Positions 1 through 8,400 of a stretch of DNA of 64,000 nt are shown here, one piece after another. This DNA comes from Flavobacteriales bacterium (lineage in GTDB: Bacteria > Bacteroidota > Bacteroidia > Flavobacteriales_F > PHOS-HE28): assembly GCA_016715895.1 (NCBI GenBank), contig JADJXH010000004.1, positions 1,550,001-1,614,000 on the forward strand, read 5' to 3'. A model generated the notes under the pieces. The model worked only from the letters and a program-made list of their open reading frames with translations, had not been told where the DNA came from and searched no databases. Both the position numbers and the translations under genes were made by a program. Within the stretch, counting starts at the first letter, position 1. Each line of letters begins with the position of its first letter.

Positions 1-695
1 AGCATGCGGGCTTCCCGGCGGAACGCGTGAATGGCGGCACGCAGGGCGGCATCCGTGCGGAGCAAGGCCTCTGCGCTCACGGTGGACAGCTGTTCCAGGT
101 GGCGCACGGCCTCCTCGTCATCGAGCATCTTCGCCAGTTCGGAGAAAGGTGCCGAAGGGTTCCACCGTGCCTCATCCTCCACCAAACGGCTGCACGCCGC
201 CACCAGCACTTCAGTGAGCGCGGGGTCGCGGCCGGCGGCCTCCAGCAGCAGATCCACGGCACGGTCCCGGTACCAGTCCTGGTCGGTGGTCATGCGCAGC
301 TCGTGGTCCAGTTGAAGGTCGCGCGCGAAGGGGCGCACCAGCCGCCGTACAAAGGCGTCGATGGTGGTGATGGACAGGTCGGACCAGTGGTGCAGCATGT
401 GATGCAGCACGGCGGCGGCCCCGATGGCCGCGGCCTTGGGATCCAGGCCATGCTCGGTGCGGAGCGCCTGCAACAGGTCGGCGATGCGCGCATCGTCGTG
501 GGCGCCATCGGCCAGCAGGCGGAGGTAGTGCAGCACACGCTCCTTCATCTCCCCGGCGGCCTTGTTGGTGAAGGTGAGGGCGAGGATGCCGCGGTAGGCG
601 GTGGGCCGGTCGGGGCGGAGGGCCAGCACGAGGTAGCGCTTCACCAGGGCGTGGGTCTTGCCGGAGCCGGCGGAACTGTGCAGCACCTGCAGCAT
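1..695 (-). CDS. UvrD/RecB-like helicase, N-terminal part (runs off the window)
   Basis: N-terminal 231 residues of a superfamily 1 DNA helicase, cut by the window edge. The protein opens almost at once with a Walker A motif (SSAGSGKTHALVKRYL, residues about 7-22) followed by motif Ia (LALTFTNKAAGEMKER). This is the layout of UvrD/RecB/AddA ATPases, which unwind DNA in recombination and repair. The ATG at 695 is preferred because a TACCTTCG box lies six bases upstream and the P-loop would otherwise be too far from the N-terminus. The RecB/AddA-like subtype is inferred; the nuclease domain that would decide it is outside the window. Confidence 0.85.
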   Translation of the reverse strand, partial: MLQVLHSSAGSGKTHALVKRYLVLALRPDRPTAYRGILALTFTNKAAGEMKERVLHYLRLLADGAHDDARIADLLQALRTEHGLDPKAAAIGAAAVLHHMLHHWSDLSITTIDAFVRRLVRPFARDLQLDHELRMTTDQDWYRDRAVDLLLEAAGRDPALTEVLVAACSRLVEDEARWNPSAPFSELAKMLDDEEAVRHLEQLSTVSAEALLRTDAALRAAIHAFRREARM

Positions 696-701
696 GGGGC
701 T

Positions 702-709
702 CGAAGGTA
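702..709 (-). promoter_or_regulatory. Bacteroidota-type -7 box of the helicase gene
   Basis: TACCTTCG on the minus strand, one mismatch from TAnnTTTG, ending seven bases before the ATG. Transcription would start at or next to the start codon. Confidence 0.45.
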
Positions 710-741
710 GAGGGCCGCCTTCGCCAAGGCTGCGGCGAGCC

Positions 742-794
742 AGGAGGAAAGCAGCAGGAGGAAAGCGGGAACAGAAAAGCTGGAACAGGAAAGC
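742..794. repeat. Short direct repeats in the intergenic region
   Basis: Two copies of AGGAGGAAAGC (742-752, 756-766) followed by two near-copies of GGAACAGRAAAGC (768-780, 782-794). They lie in the 294-base gap between the helicase and the MbnP-like gene. Apart from these and the two promoter boxes nothing is recognisable in the gap. Confidence 0.5.
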
Positions 795-927
795 GGAACC
801 AAGGGAGCACCATGGCGGTCACCTTGAGCGGACCACGCCATCACTTGAACCGTTCGGGCGGTCCGACCGTTGGCTTGGTGATCACAGGAACGTGACCGAA
901 CTCACCCTGGCCGGCCCGGCCGGGTCG

Positions 928-935
928 TACCTTTG
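928..935 (+). promoter_or_regulatory. TAnnTTTG -7 box upstream of the mbnP-like operon
   Basis: TACCTTTG matches the Bacteroidota -7 consensus exactly and would give a leader of about 50 bases before the ATG at 990. No clear -33 TTTG element is visible. Confidence 0.5.
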
Positions 936-989
936 GGGGTCAGGCAACGGACCAACGCCTGAACGCATCCTTTCACCAGAACCCATCCC

Positions 990-1742
990 ATGCGAACCCT
1001 GCTTCGTTCCATCGCGCCATTGACCGCCTCGGTCGCAATGCTGGCCGGCTGCCACAAGCCCTACACGGTGGATGGCCCCGAAGGCTACGTCCGGTTGAAG
1101 GTGGAGGCCACCTGGCAGGGGCAGCCGCTCCAGGCCGGAGAAGTGCATCTGAACGTGAGCAACTACCGCACCCAAGTGGAGGTGTTGAAGCTCTACCTGG
1201 CCGAGGTGCGACTCACCGGACCCGGTGGAGCATCCGCCCTGACCGACATCGCCCTGTTCGATGCGTTGAACGGTGGTGATGCGTTCGTCTACGCCGCCGA
1301 GGCCGGCACCTACAGTGGCTTGCACTTCGGCCTGGGTGTGCCGGTCGACCTCAACACCTCGGACCCTGTGCTCTACCCCGTGGGTCACCCGTTAAGCGTG
1401 AGCAACGGCACCTATTGGACCTGGGCCACCGGTTACCGGTTCGTGATGCTGGACGGACGTTACGATACCGATCCCAACGGCACGGGCACCCCCATGAGCC
1501 TGTTCTCCATCCACACCGGTATGGCGCCCTGCTACCGGGTGAGCGATCGCGACTTCGCGGCTCCGTTCACCGTGGCAGGGGGCGACACCACGGACCTCGT
1601 CCTGCGCTTTGCAGTGGACGAGTTCTTCCACAACCCGATCGACACGATCGATCTGGCGGTGGACCACCAGGCGCACGGGGATAACATGCCTCTTGCCCTG
1701 CGGTTCACGGACAACGTGCTCAACAGCATCGTGGTGGAGTGA
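990..1742 (+). CDS. MbnP-family copper-binding lipoprotein
   Basis: A 250-residue lipoprotein: the N-terminus is hydrophobic and ends in the lipobox LAGC (residues about 18-21). The body resembles the MbnP/CorA family, periplasmic or surface proteins that bind Cu(I), in known members through a tryptophan oxidised to kynurenine by the partner di-heme enzyme MbnH. The aromatic stretch TYWTWATGYRFVMLDG (about 139-154) carries two tryptophans that are candidates for that modification. The gene is followed, with a 4-bp GTGA overlap, by two MbnH-like cytochromes, which strongly supports the call. Whether this copy is oxidised and binds copper is inferred. Confidence 0.8.
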   Translation: MRTLLRSIAPLTASVAMLAGCHKPYTVDGPEGYVRLKVEATWQGQPLQAGEVHLNVSNYRTQVEVLKLYLAEVRLTGPGGASALTDIALFDALNGGDAFVYAAEAGTYSGLHFGLGVPVDLNTSDPVLYPVGHPLSVSNGTYWTWATGYRFVMLDGRYDTDPNGTGTPMSLFSIHTGMAPCYRVSDRDFAAPFTVAGGDTTDLVLRFAVDEFFHNPIDTIDLAVDHQAHGDNMPLALRFTDNVLNSIVVE

Positions 1743-2752
1743 AGGGTCGGCTGGCGATAGCGGTGCTGATGGTCGGGCTGGCGGGCTGCCGCAAGGATGA
1801 ACTGCTGCAGCAGGACGGTCCGGTGGAGCCCTTCATCCTCGACCTGCCTGCCTGGATGCCTGCCCCACCGGTGCCGGCGGACAATCCGCTCACCAGGCCC
1901 AGCGTGGAACTGGGCAGGCACCTGTTCTTCGAGCCGCGCTTGTCGCGCACCGGCACCTTGAGCTGCGCCGGTTGCCACTTCACGGACCGGGCGTTCAGCG
2001 ACACGGTGGCCTTGAGCCTCGGGGTGGCCCAGCAGCCCGGGCTGCGCAATTCGCCCACGCTCGCCAATGTGGCCTACCACCCGGCGCTCTTCCGCGACGG
2101 CGGCGTGCCCACCTTGGAGCTGCAGGTGCTGGCGCCCATCCACGACGACCTGGAGATGGACCACAGCATCCTCACCGTGGCCGAAGACCTGCGCGATGTG
2201 GAGCCCTACCGGAGCCTGAGCCAGCAGGCCTATGGCCGTCCGCTCGATCCCTACGTCATCACCCGGGCCATCGCCAACTACGAGCGCACACTGATCAGCG
2301 GCTGGTCGCGCTTCGACCGCTACCTGTATCAGGGCGAGACCACGGCGCTCACCGAAAGCGAGGTGCGCGGCTGGGAGCTGTTCTCCGGCCCGGTGATGGG
2401 CTGCACGGCCTGCCATGGAGGCTTCGACCTCAGCGATCACAGCTACCGCAACGTGGGCCAGTACAGCACCTACGCGGACCCCGGCCGGGCGCGGATCTCC
2501 CTCGACCCGGCCGACGAGGGCAAGTTCAAGGTGCCGACGCTGCGCAACATCGCGCTCACCGCCCCGTACATGCACGACGGGGCCATGGCCACGTTGGGTG
2601 AGGTGGTGGATCACTTCGCCTCCGGTGGCGTGGCGCACCCCAACAAGGATCCGCTGATGACGCCTTTCACCCTCACGGCCCAGGAGCGTGCCGACCTGCT
2701 GGCCTTCCTGAACGCCCTGACGGACGAACGCAGCCTCGATCAAGTGCCATGA
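1739..2752 (+). CDS. MbnH-like di-heme cytochrome c peroxidase lipoprotein (first copy)
   Basis: A 337-residue exported protein starting with GTG that overlaps the mbnP stop. It has a lipobox (VGLAGC) and two c-type heme motifs, CAGCH (N-terminal lobe) and CTACH (C-terminal lobe). The late motifs KVPTLRN and PYMHDG are typical of bacterial cytochrome c peroxidases and MauG/MbnH enzymes. In MbnP/MbnH systems this class oxidises a tryptophan of MbnP. The direct coupling to the mbnP-like gene argues for MbnH rather than a peroxide-scavenging CcpA, but sequence alone does not separate the two. Confidence 0.85.
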   Translation: MKGRLAIAVLMVGLAGCRKDELLQQDGPVEPFILDLPAWMPAPPVPADNPLTRPSVELGRHLFFEPRLSRTGTLSCAGCHFTDRAFSDTVALSLGVAQQPGLRNSPTLANVAYHPALFRDGGVPTLELQVLAPIHDDLEMDHSILTVAEDLRDVEPYRSLSQQAYGRPLDPYVITRAIANYERTLISGWSRFDRYLYQGETTALTESEVRGWELFSGPVMGCTACHGGFDLSDHSYRNVGQYSTYADPGRARISLDPADEGKFKVPTLRNIALTAPYMHDGAMATLGEVVDHFASGGVAHPNKDPLMTPFTLTAQERADLLAFLNALTDERSLDQVP

Positions 2753-3885
2753 TCGGAACACGCACCCGCATCCTTGCCGCCATCGCCTTCGGGGTGATGG
2801 CCATCGCCAGTTGCCGCAAGCCCGGACCGGACCCGCCATCGGGAGGTGGGGGCGGCGGCGGCAACGGGCCCGTCTACGACCCCACGCCCTATCCGCTGGT
2901 GACGCCCGCGAACTTCCCGCCGATGGTGATCCCGGCCGACAACCCGATCACGGTGAAGGGCGTGGAACTGGGCCGCTACCTGTTCTACGAGGAGCGCTTG
3001 AGCGGCGACAACACACAAAGCTGTTCGAGCTGCCATGCCCCGGCCACGGCCTTCAGCGATGGACCGAACGCCTTCAGCACGGGCATCGACGGCATTGAAG
3101 GTCGACGCAACAGCATGGCGCTGATGAACCTCGGTTGGGAGACGAGCTTCTTCTGGGACGGGCGCGAGGCCACCCTGGAGGAGCAGATCCTGCAACCGGT
3201 GATCGACCCGATCGAGATGCACGAGACATGGCCCAATGCCGTGGCGAAGCTGCAGGCGGACAGCGCGTACCGGGCGCTCTTCATCCAGGCCTTCAACACC
3301 GAGGTGATCGACAGCACCTTGGTGGCCAAGGCCATGGCCCAGTTCCTGCGCACGATGATCAGCGCCAACTCGAAGGTGGACAAGGTGGCGCGCGGCGAGG
3401 CGGTGTTCACGCAGCAGGAGCAGCGCGGCTTCATCCTCACCCAGTTGGAGGGTGGCGATCCAGCAGATGGCCAAGGTGGCCAATGGGGCGCGGACTGTTT
3501 CCACTGCCACACCCAGGTGGGCGGACTCTTCACCAACGGCCAGTTCGAGAACAACGGCCTGGATTCCATCTTCACGGACCTGGGGCGATACGAGGTGACC
3601 GGTGACCCCCTGGACCGCGCCAAGTTCAAGGTGCCCACCCTGCGGAACGTGGCCTTGTCGGGGCCCTATATGCACGATGGTCGGTTCCAGACCCTGGAGG
3701 AGGTGATCGAGCACTACAACTCGGGCGGGATCCCCTCGGAGACCATCAGCCCCTTCATGAAGCACACGCAGGGCGGGTTGCAGCTACCAGCGGCGGACAA
3801 GGCGGCGTTGGTGGCCTTCCTTAATGCGCTGACGGACCACGACTTCGTGAACGACCCGCGTTTCCAGGATCCGGGCACCCCGTGA
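2749..3885 (+). CDS. MbnH-like di-heme cytochrome c peroxidase lipoprotein (second copy)
   Basis: A 378-residue lipoprotein (AIASC lipobox) overlapping the previous gene by ATGA. After the lipidated cysteine there is a low-complexity Gly-rich linker, then CSSCH and CFHCH heme motifs and the same KVPTLRN/PYMHDG signature as its neighbour. It is a diverged paralogue in the same operon: longer between the hemes and with a longer tether. Either one copy acts on MbnP and the other scavenges peroxide, or both modify different residues; this is inference. It is convergent with the flavoprotein gene, with no spacer between the stops. Confidence 0.85.
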   Translation: MIGTRTRILAAIAFGVMAIASCRKPGPDPPSGGGGGGGNGPVYDPTPYPLVTPANFPPMVIPADNPITVKGVELGRYLFYEERLSGDNTQSCSSCHAPATAFSDGPNAFSTGIDGIEGRRNSMALMNLGWETSFFWDGREATLEEQILQPVIDPIEMHETWPNAVAKLQADSAYRALFIQAFNTEVIDSTLVAKAMAQFLRTMISANSKVDKVARGEAVFTQQEQRGFILTQLEGGDPADGQGGQWGADCFHCHTQVGGLFTNGQFENNGLDSIFTDLGRYEVTGDPLDRAKFKVPTLRNVALSGPYMHDGRFQTLEEVIEHYNSGGIPSETISPFMKHTQGGLQLPAADKAALVAFLNALTDHDFVNDPRFQDPGTP

Positions 3886-5367
3886 TCAGGCGGCCTGCTC
3901 CACGGCGGCGGGTGGTCGCCAGGTGCGGCTCTGCATGCGATCGGCGAAGACCTCGGGCTTGAAGATGCTGGTGCCCATCAGGATGCGTGCGCATTCCTGA
4001 ACCCCCTCGATGATGCTGGGGTGGGGATGCACGAGCTCGGCCAGGTGCTGGATGCCCTGACCCATGTGCATGAGCAGGGCCACGGCCTCGATGGCGCTGG
4101 AGGCGTGCTCGCCCACCGCGCGCATGCCCAGGATGCGCATGTGCTCGTCGTCCGTGACGATGACCTTGAAGAAGCCCTGGGTGCGGCGCATGGCGATGGC
4201 GCGGGCCAGGCAGCTGTAGTCGATGCGGGCCACCCGGTGCGCGATGCCCTGCCGGCGGCATTCCTGTTCGTTGAGCCCCACCCCGGCCACTTCCGGATCG
4301 AGGAACATGATCGTGCTGACCTGTCCGTAGCTGATCGGCGCGGGGCGGCGGCCGGCGATGAGCTCGGCGGCATGCCGGCCCTCCAGCTCGCCGAGGTTCA
4401 CCAGCATGTTGCTCCCGGTGGCGTCGCCCACGACCAGGATGTGCTCCTGAGCGGTGCGGATGCCGTCCACGGCCAGTGCGCCGGTGCGCGGATCCACCGC
4501 GAGGCCGGCCAGGTCCAGGCCCAGGCCCTGCAGGCTGGGTGAACGGCCCACGGACAGCAGCGCCTTCTCCACGGTGACACGCTCGGTGGTGCCGTCGGCG
4601 TAGCTCAGGTCATACTCCACGCCGTGGGGCATCGCCTCCAGACGCTCCAGCTTGGCGGATCGGTGGATCACCACGCCGTTGCGCTCCAGATTGCCGGCCA
4701 CCAGCTCGCTGATGTCGGCGTCCTCGAACGGCAGGATGCGCTCGGTGCGGTCGATGAGGTGCACACGCGTGCGTCCCAGGTGGCTGAGGATGGTGGCGAA
4801 CTCGCAGCCGATGACCCCGGCGCCCACGATGACGATGCTCTCCGGCAGCTCCTCGAGCTGGAAGATGCCGTCGCTGGTGAGGATGCGTTGTTCGTCCGCG
4901 GCCAGTCCGGGCAGCGAGCGTGGCTTGGATCCGGTGGCGATCACCACATGGTCCGCCTCGATCACCCGGCGCTGGCCGGCCAGGTCGATGGCCACGTGGT
5001 GCGGCCCGATGAAGGATGCGTTGCCGCGGGCGTGCTGGAACAGGCGGCCCTGGCCCTCCAGCAGCTGCATGTGGCAGGCGTAGAGGTACTTGCGCTCGAA
5101 CACCGCCTCATTCACCGCGCGGGTGATGCCCGACCACGACGGTTGGAAGGGCGGGATGCCGCGGGTGCGCACCATGGCGTTGGTGCCGGCCACGCGCTGG
5201 GCGATCTCCCACAGCGTCTTGGACATCAGCGCCCCGTTGTAGATGCCGGTGCCTCCGATACGGTCCTTCTCCACCAGCAGGGTGCGCAGGCCAAGGTCGA
5301 TGGCGCGCATGGCGGCCGCGTATCCGGCGGGGCCGCCACCGATGACGCACAGGTCGTATCGTTCCAT
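3886..5367 (-). CDS. Dihydrolipoamide dehydrogenase-like flavoprotein lacking the redox cysteines
   Basis: A 493-residue member of the two-dinucleotide-binding (pyridine nucleotide-disulfide oxidoreductase) family. The FAD site GGGPAG is at about 10-15, a second Rossmann motif (VGAGVIGCEFA) lies near the middle, the FAD-binding GDATGSNMLVNLGELEG segment follows, and the C-terminal dimerisation domain keeps the VHPHPSIIEGVQE His/Glu pair. The active-site helix reads GGTGIYNGALMSK (38-50) where classical enzymes have GGTCxxxGCxPSK, so both disulfide cysteines are missing (G41, A46). A thiol-disulfide reaction is therefore unlikely; transhydrogenase or diaphorase-like chemistry is possible. The gene stands alone, convergent with the cytochrome operon. 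Confidence 0.8.
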   Translation of the reverse strand: MERYDLCVIGGGPAGYAAAMRAIDLGLRTLLVEKDRIGGTGIYNGALMSKTLWEIAQRVAGTNAMVRTRGIPPFQPSWSGITRAVNEAVFERKYLYACHMQLLEGQGRLFQHARGNASFIGPHHVAIDLAGQRRVIEADHVVIATGSKPRSLPGLAADEQRILTSDGIFQLEELPESIVIVGAGVIGCEFATILSHLGRTRVHLIDRTERILPFEDADISELVAGNLERNGVVIHRSAKLERLEAMPHGVEYDLSYADGTTERVTVEKALLSVGRSPSLQGLGLDLAGLAVDPRTGALAVDGIRTAQEHILVVGDATGSNMLVNLGELEGRHAAELIAGRRPAPISYGQVSTIMFLDPEVAGVGLNEQECRRQGIAHRVARIDYSCLARAIAMRRTQGFFKVIVTDDEHMRILGMRAVGEHASSAIEAVALLMHMGQGIQHLAELVHPHPSIIEGVQECARILMGTSIFKPEVFADRMQSRTWRPPAAVEQAA

Positions 5368-5462
5368 GAGGGAGGGGTGGTGGTCGATGCCCGTTGTACG
5401 CCGGTCGAAGGCCAGGGTTCGCGGGTATCCTTCGCCCGGTGGTCGCCGTAGGAAGGGGCGGA

Positions 5463-8400
5463 ATGATGCGGACCAAGAGGAGCTTCGTGCGCGTGGCCGG
5501 CCTGCTGGCGGCCCTGTCCCTGGCGGGCCGGGGTCAGGCGCAGTGCCCGCAGCTCTACGACTACTGGGGCAACCCGAGCGACACCGCCGAGTGGTACAGC
5601 TGTTCGGGCGGTCCCTTCACGCTGGTGATCGCCTCCCCGCAGAACATCGTCGGCGGCTTCACCATCAACTGGGGCGACGGCAGCCCGCTCCATGTGGGCG
5701 GTACGTTGATCGCGCCGGCCACCGTGACGCACGTCTATGCCCCGGCCGTGGCCGAGTACACGGTCACCTTCACGGAGCTGGTGAGCGGATGCGTGGTCAC
5801 CGGCACGGTGATCATGGAGGAGAGCACGAGCGCATCGATCCAGATCCCTGTGGGCGGCCTCACGCAGGTGTGCGCCCCACAGGCGGTCGATTTCATCAAC
5901 TCCAGCACCAACGTCTCGCCCAACACGGTGTTCACCTGGGACTTCGGCGATGCGAGCACACAGCTGGTGTACGACCACACCAATCTGGGGCAGACGGTGA
6001 CGCACACCTACATGCCGGGCACGGTAAGCTGCGAGACCACGGTGCGGCTCTACGCGGAGAACGCGTGCAACACCCTGCAGGGCGGACCGAGCGTGGCCAC
6101 CTTCAATCCGATCCGGGTGTGGGACATCGACAGTGCACAGATCGCCCCGAGCGCGACGCTGTTGTGCTGGCCGGACCGCACGGTGACCTTCCTGAACGTC
6201 ACCGACCGCAACTGCCTGCAGCAGGGCAATATCTATCAGCGTTTCGAGTACTGGAACTTCGGCGACTATTGGGGCCAGGGCCAGGACTCGATCATCGACT
6301 GGGCGCCCTGGCCGCCCACGTTCCCGCGCACCATCGAGTACCCTGGCATCGGCACCTACGAGGTGATGCTGCTGGACAGCAACTATTGCGGGATCGACAC
6401 GGCCTATGTGCAGATCACCATCGTGCCTCCCCCCAACGTCGCGCTCAGCGCCACACCGGACACGGTATGTGCCGGGGGCACCATCGCCTTCGACGAGACC
6501 ACGGGGGGCGGGGCCAACTTCTTCGAGTGGGATTTCGGCACGGGCGCCGGGTTTCAATGGACGGGCGCCGGCGACCAGACGCACACCTACGGGTCACCGG
6601 GCACCTTCGTGGTCTCCTACGCCGCCAGCATCCAGGGCGCCACGGCGGGCTGTGCCGACACCGCATCCGTGACCGTCGTGGTGCTGCCGAGCCCCACCGC
6701 GGACTTCACCGTGGACCAGGACGCCGCCTGCGATTCGCTCACCGTGGCCTTCACCAACACCTCGGTGAACGCGGTGAGCCATGTGTGGGACCTGGGTGAC
6801 GGCACGGTCATCACCGCCTTCGAGCCCCCGCCGCATTTCTACGGCACGCCGGGCACCTACACGGTGACGCTGACGGTGACCAACGCCGACGGCTGCCAGG
6901 ACACCCACACGCACGACATCCATGTGTACGCCCCGCCAAGCGTGCAGATCGGGGCGCAGAACGTATGCGAAGGTGTGGCAGCGCAGTTCTCGGACCAGAC
7001 GGTGACCGAACCGGGCAACCCGGTGACGCAGTGGGCCTGGGACTTCGGGGATGGCAGCACCTCCACACTTGAGGATCCGACGCACCTGTATGCAGGCAAT
7101 GGCGGCTATACGGTGACACTGACGGTGACCACGCCGTATTGCGGAGGCACGGGCTTCCAGAACGTGCTGGTGGAGGCCCTGCCCACGGCGGCGTTCCTGC
7201 CGGTGCCGAGCATCGGTTGTTCGCCGCTGGACGTCCAGTTCACCAACACCAGCACCGGTGCAGTGAGCTATGCCTGGGACTTCGGGGATGGCGGCACCAG
7301 CACGGCCACCGCACCGCTGCACACCTTCATCAATGCGGGTCCCACCGATGTGGTGGACACCGTGACGCTGATCGCGAGCACCTTGTTCGGTTGTGCGGAC
7401 ACGGCCACCGCACTGATCACCGTGGCGCCTCCGGTGGTGGCCGGGTTCACGCACAACGGGCTGCCGGGCTGTGCGCCGCTCGATGTGCAGTTCACCAACA
7501 CCAGCACCGGAGCGGGCTCCTATGCATGGAACTTCGGTGACGGGGGCACGAGCACGGCCGTGTCGCCGTCGCACCAGTACGTGAACAACACGCTTTTCCT
7601 GCAGACGAACACTGTGCAGCTGATCGCCACCTCGGCCGCAGGCTGCGTGGATACGGCCACGGCCACGCTGCTGGTGTACCCGATGCCCCAGTTCACGTTC
7701 GTGACGCAGCCGGACAGCGGCTGCTCCCCGCTCACGGTCACCTTCCCCACCATTGTCGGTGCGGTGAGCCACCAATGGGACTTCGGTGACGGCAGCACAG
7801 GGACCGGGGCCTCGCCGACGCACACCTACCTCAACACCACATCCGCCCCGGTCACCTACCCGGTGACGATGATCGGGGCCAATGCCTTCGGCTGTGTGGA
7901 CACCACCTACGACCAGGTCACGGTGTTCCCCGTGCCTTCGGCGGCGTTCACGACCGACCTGCAGCAGGGCTGCCACCCGCTCACCGCACAGCTCACCAAC
8001 ACGAGCCTGGGTGCGGTGGACTACGCGTGGACCTATGGCGACGGCAGCCTGTCGGACACCACCGCCGCCGTGCACCCGCATACGTGGTCGAACTTCCAGG
8101 GCACGCCCCAGACGTACACCATCGGGTTGACGGCCACGAACGTGCATGGATGCAGTGCGGTGGCCAGCGGCCAGGTGCAGGTGTTCCCGGCGGTGATCGC
8201 CCAGTTCACGGCGGACACGGTGGGCTGCTCGCCCTTCGACCCGGACCTCGCCAACCTTTCCATCGGGGCCACGAGCTACTTCTGGACCTTCGGTGACGGC
8301 GGGGCGAGTTCACTGGCGAGCCCGGCGCACACCTACCTCAATCAGGGGCTGAACGACGTGGTCTTCACCCCCACGCTGGTGGCCACCTCCTCCTATGGCT

